NCBI GenBank assembly: GCA_900544645.1
Contig: UQWG01000054.1
Location: forward strand, 1-11,820
Reading direction: 5' to 3'
Length of the DNA stretch: 11,820 nucleotides
DNA from: an uncultured Collinsella sp.
GTDB lineage: Bacteria > Actinomycetota > Coriobacteriia > Coriobacteriales > Coriobacteriaceae
How positions within the stretch are numbered: position 1 is the first letter of the stretch; the number at the start of each line of letters is the position of its first letter. The notes under the pieces were generated by a model. The model saw only the letters and a program-made list of their open reading frames with translations, searched no databases and was not told the DNA's origin. Below are positions 1-6,220 of the stretch, piece by piece. The position numbers and the translations under genes were made by a program.

Positions 1-313
1 AAAGTATTTGGAGCAGCTGGTTCGTCCGCTCATGAAGGCGGGCCTGCTTAGGAGCGTGCGCGGTAAGGGCGGCGGCTACATGATGGCGAAGGACCCGGCC
101 GAGGTGCGCGCCGGCGACATCCTGCGTGCCGTCGAGGGCAGCACGGCTCCGGTGGCGTGCGATGGCATCGACAACAGCTGCACCCGCAGCGATTTGTGCT
201 CGACCGTCAAGTTCTGGCGCGGTTTGGACGACGTGATCGAAAAGTACGTCGACGGCGTGACGTTGGCCGACCTGGCCGCCGTCCCCGAAATCAACTTTGA
301 CATTAAGCTGTAG
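1..313 (+). CDS. Rrf2-family transcriptional regulator, 3' part
   Basis: This is the C-terminal part (about 103 residues) of a winged-helix DNA-binding regulator of the Rrf2/IscR family; the N-terminus lies before the window. The visible part begins inside the wing-helix domain with KYLEQLVRPLMKAGLLRS, followed by RGKGGGY, the conserved Rrf2 wing sequence, and then a DILRAVEG segment typical of the dimerisation helix. Three cysteines (codons at 158, 179 and 197) are spaced C-x6-C-x5-C, close to the cluster-ligating cysteines of IscR-like members, so an iron-sulfur or redox/thiol sensing role is plausible but not proven. The reading frame is open from base 2 and ends with TAG at 311-313. The nucleotidyltransferase gene starts 8 bases later, with its ribosome site overlapping this stop. 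The target genes cannot be read from the window; Rrf2 regulators often govern Fe-S assembly, cysteine metabolism or stress genes. Confidence 0.9.
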   Translation, partial: KYLEQLVRPLMKAGLLRSVRGKGGGYMMAKDPAEVRAGDILRAVEGSTAPVACDGIDNSCTRSDLCSTVKFWRGLDDVIEKYVDGVTLADLAAVPEINFDIKL

Positions 314-321
314 GGGTGCAA

Positions 322-609
322 ATGGCATCTCTCGACAAGGTGTACAAGCAAATCGAAGTTTTTGCTCGGGAATGTGACGCCGAGAAGGTCGTGTTGTTTG
401 GTTCTCGTGCTCGAGGCGACAACTTGCCCAAGAGCGATATTGACATCGCCGTAGCAGGTTGCCGGGATTTCGGCCGTTTCTCATATTTGATCGAGGAACA
501 TCTTGATACTCTTTTAGATGTAGATGTCGTCAATCTCGACGAGTCCCTCTCGCAGCAATTGCTCGATGAGATTGCCAGGGATGGTGTGATTCTGTATGAA
601 AAAATATGA
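322..609 (+). CDS. MNT-domain nucleotidyltransferase, probable antitoxin of a HEPN/MNT module
   Basis: A 95-residue minimal nucleotidyltransferase. Residues 27-41 carry the complete GS-X10-D-X-D signature (G27-S28, D39 and D41), and D68 in the DVDVV strand is the likely third metal-binding aspartate, so the active site looks intact. It matches the HI0073/MntA type of single-domain NTase. In characterised HEPN/MNT pairs (type VII toxin-antitoxin), the NTase transfers AMP onto the HEPN partner and silences it. The ATG at 322 is preferred over the in-frame GTG at 316 because AGGGG (312-316) then sits 5 bases upstream. The gene overlaps its HEPN partner by 14 bases, which points to translational coupling. 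Base composition is visibly more AT-rich than the surrounding genes, suggesting transfer as a unit. The family is secure; the antitoxin role rests on the partner gene and family knowledge. Confidence 0.88.
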   Translation: MASLDKVYKQIEVFARECDAEKVVLFGSRARGDNLPKSDIDIAVAGCRDFGRFSYLIEEHLDTLLDVDVVNLDESLSQQLLDEIARDGVILYEKI

Positions 610-1015
610 GAACTTTGTTAGCGCCTTGGCGAATCTTGAGGATGCGCCCAATCAGGATCTCAACAATGATTTTGTTCAGAGTGGATTGATTAATAAGTTC
701 AATCTTCAATTTGAACTGAGCTGGAAGCTCCTTAAGCGTCTGCTCGAGTATGAGGGCGCCACGCTTGCCGCGTCGGGGTCTCCTCGTGCCATCGTGAAGG
801 AGTCGTACCGATTCTACGACTTTATTGATGAGGCGGCCTGGCTAGACATGCTCAGAGACCGCAATACGAACGTCCATATCTACGACAACAAGCTCGCTCA
901 AGATTTGATTCAGCGCATCTTGAACGTCTATATCCCCGCTTTCTGTCAGTTGAGAGACGGGCTGACGAAACGTTACGGCGAGCTTCTGTTGGCGCCCGAC
1001 GACCAGTTTGTCTAA
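596..1015 (+). CDS. HEPN-domain protein of the HI0074/HepT type, probable toxin
   Basis: A 139-residue all-helical protein of the 'nucleotidyltransferase substrate-binding' family (HI0074-like), part of the HEPN superfamily. The N-terminal half has the conserved pattern NKFNLQFELSWKLLKRLLE, and the SPRAIVKESYRF segment is also family-typical. Residues 89-96 read R-N-T-N-V-H-I-Y, an exact RX4HXY motif. In studied HepT proteins the R and H form the RNase site, and the tyrosine is the residue AMPylated by the NTase partner. All three residues are present, so an active ribonuclease toxin controlled by the upstream MNT protein is a fair inference. The start ATG at 596 lies inside the NTase gene, with no strong ribosome site of its own, consistent with coupling. 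The order (NTase first, HEPN second) matches HI0073-HI0074. An older reading for this family is a simple substrate-binding partner without toxicity, which sequence alone cannot exclude. Confidence 0.87.
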   Translation: MKKYENFVSALANLEDAPNQDLNNDFVQSGLINKFNLQFELSWKLLKRLLEYEGATLAASGSPRAIVKESYRFYDFIDEAAWLDMLRDRNTNVHIYDNKLAQDLIQRILNVYIPAFCQLRDGLTKRYGELLLAPDDQFV

Positions 1016-1032
1016 TTCCTTAAGATTTCGCG

Positions 1033-1090
1033 GAGGGTTGTTGCCGTTTACCGAGGGGTTGTTGTGTAACAACGGGCGAGCTGCAATACT
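1033..1090 (+). promoter_or_regulatory. Candidate promoter/operator region of the surface-protein gene, with a direct and an inverted repeat
   Basis: The 128-base gap 1016-1143 holds a direct repeat, GAGGGTTGTTG (1033-1043) and GAGGGGTTGTTG (1053-1064), set 20-21 bases apart, i.e. about two helical turns. The second copy runs into a small perfect inverted repeat, GTTGTT-gtgt-AACAAC (1058-1073). A possible promoter is TTGTGT (1062-1067), 17 bases, AATACT (1085-1090), which would place the -35 box inside the repeats. That arrangement would suit a repressor or activator site, but the boxes are weak matches and were found by eye. A strong ribosome site, GGGAGG (1133-1138), lies 5 bases before the ATG at 1144. 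Confidence 0.35.
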
Positions 1091-1143
1091 GATTTTTATC
1101 TTTGCAAACTGAACTTTAATTACACCAATGCAGGGAGGATCTT

Positions 1144-2922
1144 ATGCAGCCCAAGCATTCTGCTATTGTCGCGGGCCTGACGTTGGCGCTTTCGTTTGGC
1201 GCCGTTTCCGCGCCGGCACCCGCCGCTGCCGAGGAGCCCACGCCGGGCGTTGCCTCGGATGCCACCGATATCGATAAGGGTCTCTACACCCAGCAGTCCT
1301 TCTCGGGCGTGCTGAGGTCGGTCCAGGGCGTTTCGTTTGTCAACGTGACTCCCGAGATGAAGTACTTTACCAAGTACGAGAGCCATGGCAACTACAACCA
1401 GGGCTTTTCGTACGGTGACGGCTATAACGCACTGGGCTACTATCAGTTTGATCGCCGCTGGTCGCTCATTCCGTTTATGAAGCAGGTCTACAACTACAGC
1501 CCCGAAAAATACAGCATGCTCAAGGATGCGATTGATCGCGGCAGCGAGATTTCCAACACGAGCAATGCCATGTACGAGAACGGTCAGCTCACCGAGTTGG
1601 GCCATATCGCTCAGGATGCCTTCCAAGGTGCGTACAACACCGATCCTGTTGAGTTCTCAGCACTTCAAGATGCCTATGCGTACAACTCGTACTATGCGGT
1701 GACCGAGGCGTGGCTCAAGAGCGGCCTGGGCATTGATATTTCGGGCCGCGCCGATTGCGTCAAGGGCATGGTGTGGAGCATCACCAACATGTGCGGCACC
1801 GGTGGTTGCAGGGACTTCTTCCGCTGGGCGAATCTTTCCAACGATATGTCCGACCGCGAGTTTGTGACGGCGCTCTCCAATAGTGTGGTCAACAATGTCG
1901 CCACTAAGTTTTCGAGTCAGCCCCAGTATCATGAGGGCTGGAAGAATCGTTATAAGAATGAGCTGAAGGACTGCTTGGCTTATATCGCCGAGGACGAGGC
2001 TGCCGCCGCGACGCCCGTGCAGCCCGAGCCCACACCGGCGCCCTCGCCGACACCTGATTCGAATGACGACTCGAGTGACGATGCCAACGATGACAGGATG
2101 GGTGCGCCCTCGACCGATGCTGACGGTAATGGCTCTGCTGGTGGCACTACCAACGACGGCTCTACCTCGAACGGCTCCAATTCGAACGGCTCTGCTGCGG
2201 GCGATTCGTCTTCAAGCTCTGCCGGCAATACGGACAGCGACGCTTCTGGTTCGACCGACGCTGGTTCCTCTGACTCTTCCACTGGCTCGAGCGATTCTTC
2301 CGCCGATACTGGTTCTAGCAATGACTCTAACACTGGCGCCGCTTCTGATTCCGATGCTTCCAAGGACGACTCGAATAAAGCGCCGGACGCTCCCGTTGCT
2401 TCGCCGGACAAGAAGCCTTCTTTCTCCGAGCAGCTTGGTTCTACGCTGGGTTCTTCGCTGATGGCTGGCGTCAATAACGGCTCGGCCCAGAACAAGGACA
2501 ACTCTGATCAGGTTTCCACGGAAAAGACCGAGGCCGCAAAGGGCGACTCCAAGGACAAGGCTTCCGAGAAGACCGAATCCGATAAGGGTTCTAGCTCTGG
2601 GGAGAAGGACGACAAGTCCGCTCAGAAGAAGGACGAGAGCAAGACCGAGGGCGAAAAGAAACAGTCCGAAGACGACGACAAGAGCGGTGCTGACAACCAA
2701 GTCCAGGAGCAAAATGACTCCAAAACGGTTACCATTACAACCACCACGACCACCACAACCAAGTCATCTGGCGGCAACATGCCCAAGACGGGCGACTTGA
2801 TCGTGATGGCGAGCCTTGCCAGCGCGAGCTTGGCCACACTGGGTGCTACGTCTATCGTAAGTGGTAAGCATAAGCTCGATCAGCAGAAGAAGGCTTCTGG
2901 GGAGGACAGCTCGGAGGAGTAG
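1144..2922 (+). CDS. Sortase-anchored surface protein with lysozyme-like peptidoglycan-hydrolase domain
   Basis: A 592-residue exported wall protein. Residues 1-29 form a signal peptide (hydrophobic core about 8-22, cleavage probably after APAAA). Residues about 65-280 make a globular domain with Y78-E79-S80-H81-G82-N83 followed by an aromatic, Gly-rich stretch (NALGYYQFDRRW), reminiscent of lysozyme/transglycosylase-type muramidases in which such a Glu is the catalytic acid; Cys205, 217, 222 and 277 could form disulfides. A Pro-rich linker (291-304) leads to a long stalk: Ser/Asp/Gly/Asn-rich to about residue 400, then Lys/Glu/Asp/Ser-rich to about 525, ending in eight consecutive threonines (532-539). 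The C-terminus is a sorting signal: MPKTG (546-550, an LPxTG variant with Met for Leu), a hydrophobic segment (552-572) and a hydrophilic tail with lysines. It should therefore be secreted and covalently attached to the wall by sortase. The hydrolase function is inferred from fold-like motifs; anchoring is well supported. ATG follows GGGAGG by 5 bases. Confidence 0.85.
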   Translation: MQPKHSAIVAGLTLALSFGAVSAPAPAAAEEPTPGVASDATDIDKGLYTQQSFSGVLRSVQGVSFVNVTPEMKYFTKYESHGNYNQGFSYGDGYNALGYYQFDRRWSLIPFMKQVYNYSPEKYSMLKDAIDRGSEISNTSNAMYENGQLTELGHIAQDAFQGAYNTDPVEFSALQDAYAYNSYYAVTEAWLKSGLGIDISGRADCVKGMVWSITNMCGTGGCRDFFRWANLSNDMSDREFVTALSNSVVNNVATKFSSQPQYHEGWKNRYKNELKDCLAYIAEDEAAAATPVQPEPTPAPSPTPDSNDDSSDDANDDRMGAPSTDADGNGSAGGTTNDGSTSNGSNSNGSAAGDSSSSSAGNTDSDASGSTDAGSSDSSTGSSDSSADTGSSNDSNTGAASDSDASKDDSNKAPDAPVASPDKKPSFSEQLGSTLGSSLMAGVNNGSAQNKDNSDQVSTEKTEAAKGDSKDKASEKTESDKGSSSGEKDDKSAQKKDESKTEGEKKQSEDDDKSGADNQVQEQNDSKTVTITTTTTTTTKSSGGNMPKTGDLIVMASLASASLATLGATSIVSGKHKLDQQKKASGEDSSEE

Positions 2923-2954
2923 CCTCTCGGTTGCCAGATAACTAAAGAGTCGGG

Positions 2955-2992
2955 ACGGGGTCCGGTGCGAATGCGTCGGGCCCCGTTTTGTT
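2955..2992 (+). terminator. Rho-independent terminator after the surface-protein gene
   Basis: A GC-rich hairpin with 10-base arms ACGGGGTCCG (2955-2964) and CGGGCCCCGT (2977-2986), paired throughout with one G-U wobble, a 12-base loop and a following T-rich run TTTTGTTGT. It lies 32 bases after the stop codon at 2920-2922 and should end transcription of the surface-protein gene before the next gene. Confidence 0.8.
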
Positions 2993-3009
2993 GTGCAACG
3001 ATTAGTTAT

Positions 3010-3124
3010 GCCCCCTCGGGGCCTTTGTTCCTACCGTTGCCCGATGCCTTTGCGCGGATGCAGCGTTGTGCTTGAACTGCTCGCTACAATGGGCCTCGTG
3101 CTACGTTTTAGGGAGAAGTTACAG
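3010..3124 (+). promoter_or_regulatory. Upstream region of the ATPase-like gene: small hairpin, weak promoter candidate, ribosome site
   Basis: After the terminator the gap holds a short hairpin GCCCC-ctc-GGGGC (3010-3022) followed by CTTTGTTC, which may be a second weak stop signal or mean nothing. A good -10 candidate TACAAT lies at 3085-3090; no -35 box sits at the standard distance (TTGTGC at 3066-3071 is only 13 bases away), so the promoter is tentative. The ribosome site GGGAGAAG (3111-3118) is 5 bases before the GTG start at 3124. Confidence 0.35.
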
Positions 3125-4920
3125 TGTCTGAACAGGAGTATTGCAACAGTGCCGATACTTTTGGCGTACAGCTTGTCAACCATGTCGATGATGCGGTTAT
3201 GCCGGTCGGTGTACATGATTTTACCGATGCCATTGGTCGTTGCATGCTGATCGATAAGACCATGTTTATTGCCGATATGTTGGACTGCGACGCGTCCGTT
3301 GTGGTGTGCTGTCGACCCGAGGGTTTTGGCAAGAGCATGAACTTGTCGATGCTCAGGGCTTTTCTGGAGCGTCCTGCGGTCGGTCGCGCCGGTCGGAGCT
3401 CGTTTGCCGATGCTCAGATTTGGGATGCGGACGGCGGGCGTTATCGGGATGAGTACGCTTGCTATCCGGTGATATCGCTGGACTTTTCTGGCGCTGCGAG
3501 GCGTGGCGCCGCTGTTGCCGGCGTCGTGCGCGATGCCCTTTCGGGCGAGTGCGCTCGCTTGTTGGCACTCTTGGAGGCCCCGGATTTAGCTCGAGATAAG
3601 GTGCGTCACATCGAACGTGTCGCGCGTGGCGCGGCGAGCGAGGACGAGGTCGCCTCGGTGCTTGGCGTGCTCATTGAGTTGCTGGAGATTGCCTGCGATG
3701 AGCAAGTTGTATTGCTCGTTGATGGGTACGACGCGGCGTGGTTGGGCCGTGCGAACGCAAGGGGCGCTTCCGGCGCCGATCCGGCAGGGCTACTTGACCG
3801 TGTGCTGTTTGACGCCATTGCTGCCGCGGGCCATTCGCTACGCTTTGCATGTCTGATGGGGGAGTGTCCCGGCCCTGCCGAAGCGGCGCTTTCTTTGCAC
3901 GGCTGCTCGTATTATCTGACGACGCCGCTTTCGACGTGGTGTGACCGTTGGTTCGGCTTTTCGGATGCCGAGGTCCAGGCTCTGTTGAATCATGCTGGGC
4001 GCGAGGAATATCTTGATGATGCGCGTGAATGGCTCGAGGGATATCGGTTTGGTAGGGCTTATTGCTCGAGTCCAGCGCGTGTGATCGGTTTTCTGGACCG
4101 AGGTTGCACGGCGCCTGTGCGCGCCGATCTGTATGGGTATGCGGATTGCCTGAGTAGGGTAGTTGCCGGGTGGAATCTCGACCGCCTTTCGGTCTTGTTT
4201 GATTTGCTCGAGGCCCATGGGTGTGCTGAGGTCCCGCTTTGTTTGGGCACTGCAGAGCCAGATGTCTCGCCTGACGATGGCATGTGGACAGCGCTGTATC
4301 TGTCCGGTTTTCTCACGACGGATATGACTGAGGAGCCAGAGCATGGCGATCGGCTCCGTGCTTTGCGATTGCCCAATAACGAGCTTCGCCAGGCCTTGCG
4401 TCTAGTGATTGTTGAGTGGTTTGAGTGCGCTGCCGAAGACATTCGAGACGTCGATGCGTTTCGCGACGGGCTGTGCCGTGGGAACGAGGATACCGTGAGG
4501 CGGGCGCTAAGTCGCATCCTGGGGGATGCGGGAATCGGTGAGACCGACCCAGATACGCCGCTGCCATATCATCTGCTCTTGCAGGGGCTCTGCTTTGGCT
4601 TGCCGGGCTATGCCAATCCTGCCTCGAGGCGAAAGTGTGGCGCGAGTCGCTGGGACATCCAGGTTTTCCCTACGGGCACTGTGCTCGACGTAGCAGACAC
4701 GATTGGCATGCTGGACGAGCGCCCGCTTATAACGATCAATATGATGTATGACCCCGATGTGGATGCGCTGGGGTTGGAATTGCTGGCCGTGCAGTCGCTA
4801 CTCGACATAGAGCGCGACGGCATCGACGATATCCGTGTGCCGCGCCCCGGCGTGGGTCGCATGCGCTGGGGGTTCGGTTTTGATGGGCGGCGCGTGACGG
4901 CGGTGTGCCAGCGGCTTTAA
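3124..4920 (+). CDS. AAA-ATPase-like / PD-(D/E)XK nuclease family protein, apparently degenerate active sites
   Basis: A 598-residue protein recognisable as the 'AAA-ATPase-like domain plus C-terminal PD-(D/E)XK nuclease' family common in gut anaerobes. Seen in order: an N-terminal FTDAIGRCMLIDKT segment; the P-loop-like R64-P-E-G-F-G-K70-S71 (family usual RPRRFGKS); YPVISLDFSG (114-123); LLVDGYD around 197-203, where the usual IDEYD glutamate is Gly201; and WLEGYRFG (303-310), equivalent to the family's W-Y-D-G-Y-x-F-G. Near the C-terminus SRWDIQVFP (508-516) resembles the first nuclease Asp region, but the expected I-E-x-K strand seems to be replaced by LITINM (535-540). The closing WGFGFDGRRV fits the family's final strand. 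ATP hydrolysis and nuclease cleavage are therefore both doubtful, although P-loop Lys70 remains. The cellular role of the family is not established. GTG start behind GGGAGAAG; flanked by a terminator upstream and a convergent glycosyltransferase 24 bases downstream, so it is probably transcribed alone. Confidence 0.78.
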   Translation: MSEQEYCNSADTFGVQLVNHVDDAVMPVGVHDFTDAIGRCMLIDKTMFIADMLDCDASVVVCCRPEGFGKSMNLSMLRAFLERPAVGRAGRSSFADAQIWDADGGRYRDEYACYPVISLDFSGAARRGAAVAGVVRDALSGECARLLALLEAPDLARDKVRHIERVARGAASEDEVASVLGVLIELLEIACDEQVVLLVDGYDAAWLGRANARGASGADPAGLLDRVLFDAIAAAGHSLRFACLMGECPGPAEAALSLHGCSYYLTTPLSTWCDRWFGFSDAEVQALLNHAGREEYLDDAREWLEGYRFGRAYCSSPARVIGFLDRGCTAPVRADLYGYADCLSRVVAGWNLDRLSVLFDLLEAHGCAEVPLCLGTAEPDVSPDDGMWTALYLSGFLTTDMTEEPEHGDRLRALRLPNNELRQALRLVIVEWFECAAEDIRDVDAFRDGLCRGNEDTVRRALSRILGDAGIGETDPDTPLPYHLLLQGLCFGLPGYANPASRRKCGASRWDIQVFPTGTVLDVADTIGMLDERPLITINMMYDPDVDALGLELLAVQSLLDIERDGIDDIRVPRPGVGRMRWGFGFDGRRVTAVCQRL

Positions 4921-4944
4921 GCGCCGAGGTGTTTCCGGCTTCCG

Positions 4945-5964
4945 TTACTCGGTGTTCTTCATGGGCGGCATGGGCTTCCAGTTAGGATCCTTGACGATCT
5001 TGCGGGCGTCCTTCATGCCACGGCGCAGCGCCGGAACACCGGTCTTAAAGCACTTGTCAACGGCGGCCAGGCGAATGAACTCCTTGCAGAAGGTCGCGGC
5101 GTTGCCCAGACGGAACAGCATGGGGTGATAGTCGCCATAGATCTGCATGTAGCGGGCCAGATAACCGCGGTTGCGCATGATGTAGTAGCGGTTGGTGTCG
5201 CTCGTGGAGTTGAGCTGGCGCTTGCCGGCGATATCCCAGTTAGAGACGGCGCGGGCGCGCTTGAGCACCACGTCGGCAACAACGGCGGCGGGGAAGTGCT
5301 GGCTGGCCACGTAGCCGTAGCAGGCATCGTCGCCGTAGATGAAGAATCGCGCATCCGGCAGGCCGATCTTGTCGACCACGCGGCGCGAGAACAGGCCGCC
5401 TTCAAAGCACAACTGGTTCATGGCGCGGTAGCCCTTGGGGCCCAGGTCCCACTTAGCGATGGGGTTGGGGATACCAAGCGAAAGGATGAGCTGGTACTGC
5501 CAAAAGAAGGCGCCGCCGTCAAAGTCCAGGCGCGAACCCTGGATGACATCGTAGCGGTCGGTCCACTTGGCAAGACGCTCGATGCCTTCGGGGATGACGA
5601 GCACGTCGTCGTCCATCACCCAGAACCACTGGGCGCCCAGGTCGTAGGCGCATTTAGTGCCTGCGGAGAAGCCGCCCGCGCCGCCACCGTTTTCAAGCTG
5701 CGGCGCGTAGATAACGCGGTCGGTGCCGCCCTGTGCGTCAGGTTTCTCGGTGTCGATGCCCCACAGGTTGGCCAGGCGCTCGTTGAATGCGGTGCACATG
5801 GCTTCGGTCTTGCGTGAATTCTCGTTATCGACAATCACGATGCGCCAGGGCGCGGCCGTGAGCTCGGTCATAGAGTCGAACAAGTTGGCCAGGAGTTCCT
5901 GGCGCTTGTACGTAACGACGACGATGGCGAGCTTATCGATGGGGGCGGGGAGGGTTGAAGGCAT
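4945..5964 (-). CDS. Family 2 glycosyltransferase, GlfT2/rhamnosyltransferase-like
   Basis: A 339-residue GT-A fold glycosyltransferase on the minus strand. Seen: the nucleotide-binding start LAIVVVTYKR (12-21); IVIVDNENS (42-50); the Gly-rich ENGGGAGGFSAG (91-102); the metal-binding MDDD (117-120); and FFIYGDDACYGY (207-218), the position where GlfT2-like enzymes carry the catalytic D-D pair. This pattern is typical of COG1216-type enzymes that add galactofuranose, rhamnose or similar sugars; donor and acceptor cannot be read from sequence. There is no obvious membrane segment, so it likely acts at the cytoplasmic membrane face on a lipid-linked glycan. The ATG at 5964 is preferred because GAAAGGA lies about 11 bases upstream; an in-frame GTG at 6006 would add 14 residues. 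The expected late histidine of GlfT2 (in a V-W-H context) was not recognised after the GDD motif. Its 3' end meets the convergent gene; upstream it diverges from the five-gene transferase run. Confidence 0.88.
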   Translation of the reverse strand: MPSTLPAPIDKLAIVVVTYKRQELLANLFDSMTELTAAPWRIVIVDNENSRKTEAMCTAFNERLANLWGIDTEKPDAQGGTDRVIYAPQLENGGGAGGFSAGTKCAYDLGAQWFWVMDDDVLVIPEGIERLAKWTDRYDVIQGSRLDFDGGAFFWQYQLILSLGIPNPIAKWDLGPKGYRAMNQLCFEGGLFSRRVVDKIGLPDARFFIYGDDACYGYVASQHFPAAVVADVVLKRARAVSNWDIAGKRQLNSTSDTNRYYIMRNRGYLARYMQIYGDYHPMLFRLGNAATFCKEFIRLAAVDKCFKTGVPALRRGMKDARKIVKDPNWKPMPPMKNTE

Positions 5965-6039
5965 GGGGCAATATATCCTTTCACGCGCGGCGGGCGAGCG
6001 CTGCACGGAAGCTATCGAATACGTCCTTGGGACTGTCCT

Positions 6040-6070
6040 ATTGTAAAGGCTCGGCGCACCTTAGCGGCAA
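6040..6070 (-). promoter_or_regulatory. Candidate promoter for the minus-strand glycosyltransferase
   Basis: Read on the minus strand, TTGCCG (6065-6070) and TACAAT (6040-6045) form a -35/-10 pair with a longish 19-base spacer, about 76 bases ahead of the ATG at 5964. The -10 box is a 5/6 match; the -35 box and the spacing are less convincing. Found by eye. Confidence 0.35.
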
Positions 6071-6084
6071 GCTTTGAATAAAAC

Positions 6085-6096
6085 GCAGGAACCTGC
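6085..6096. repeat. Short inverted repeat in the divergent intergenic region
   Basis: GCAGG-AA-CCTGC is a perfect 5-base inverted repeat with a 2-base centre, lying between the two divergent transferase promoters. It has the size of a dimeric regulator half-site pair, but at this length it could occur by chance. The rest of the 256-base gap 5965-6220 shows only the promoter candidates described separately. Confidence 0.25.
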
Positions 6097-6126
6097 CATG
6101 GGCCCGCCGCATGACGTGGGGCTGCT

Positions 6127-6158
6127 TTGCCCGCAAGAGGCTCCATAGATTATATAAA
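6127..6158 (+). promoter_or_regulatory. Candidate promoter for the glycosyltransferase run A-E
   Basis: TTGCCC (6127-6132) is followed after 18 bases by TATATA (6151-6156), overlapping TATAAA (6153-6158), in the only strongly AT-rich patch of the divergent gap. This would start transcription roughly 60 bases before the TTG start at 6221. An alternative -10-like sequence, TGATAC (6182-6187), lies nearer the gene. Assignment is tentative. Confidence 0.35.
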
Positions 6159-6220
6159 CGCCCGCTGGCGCGCTGACCCTTTGATACCATGAAACGACAG
6201 GTATTTCCTAAGGAGCACAT

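Noticed and set aside
1058..1073. Hairpin after the HEPN gene as a terminator
   Set aside because: The stem is only 6 AT-containing pairs and is followed by GGGCGAG instead of a T-run; listed as a possible operator instead.
2050..2760. Possible tandem DNA repeat in the Ser/Asp-rich stalk
   Set aside because: The repetition is at amino-acid level; codons vary and no fixed-length DNA unit repeats, so it is low-complexity coding sequence rather than a satellite.
4921..4944. Possible bidirectional terminator between the convergent genes
   Set aside because: Only a 4-base GCCG/CGGC pairing with short flanking AA/TT was found; too weak to call.
5125..5817. Plus-strand open frame inside the minus-strand glycosyltransferase
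   Set aside because: The minus-strand frame has full GT2 motifs; this frame gives a low-complexity Val/Ala-rich product without a ribosome site.
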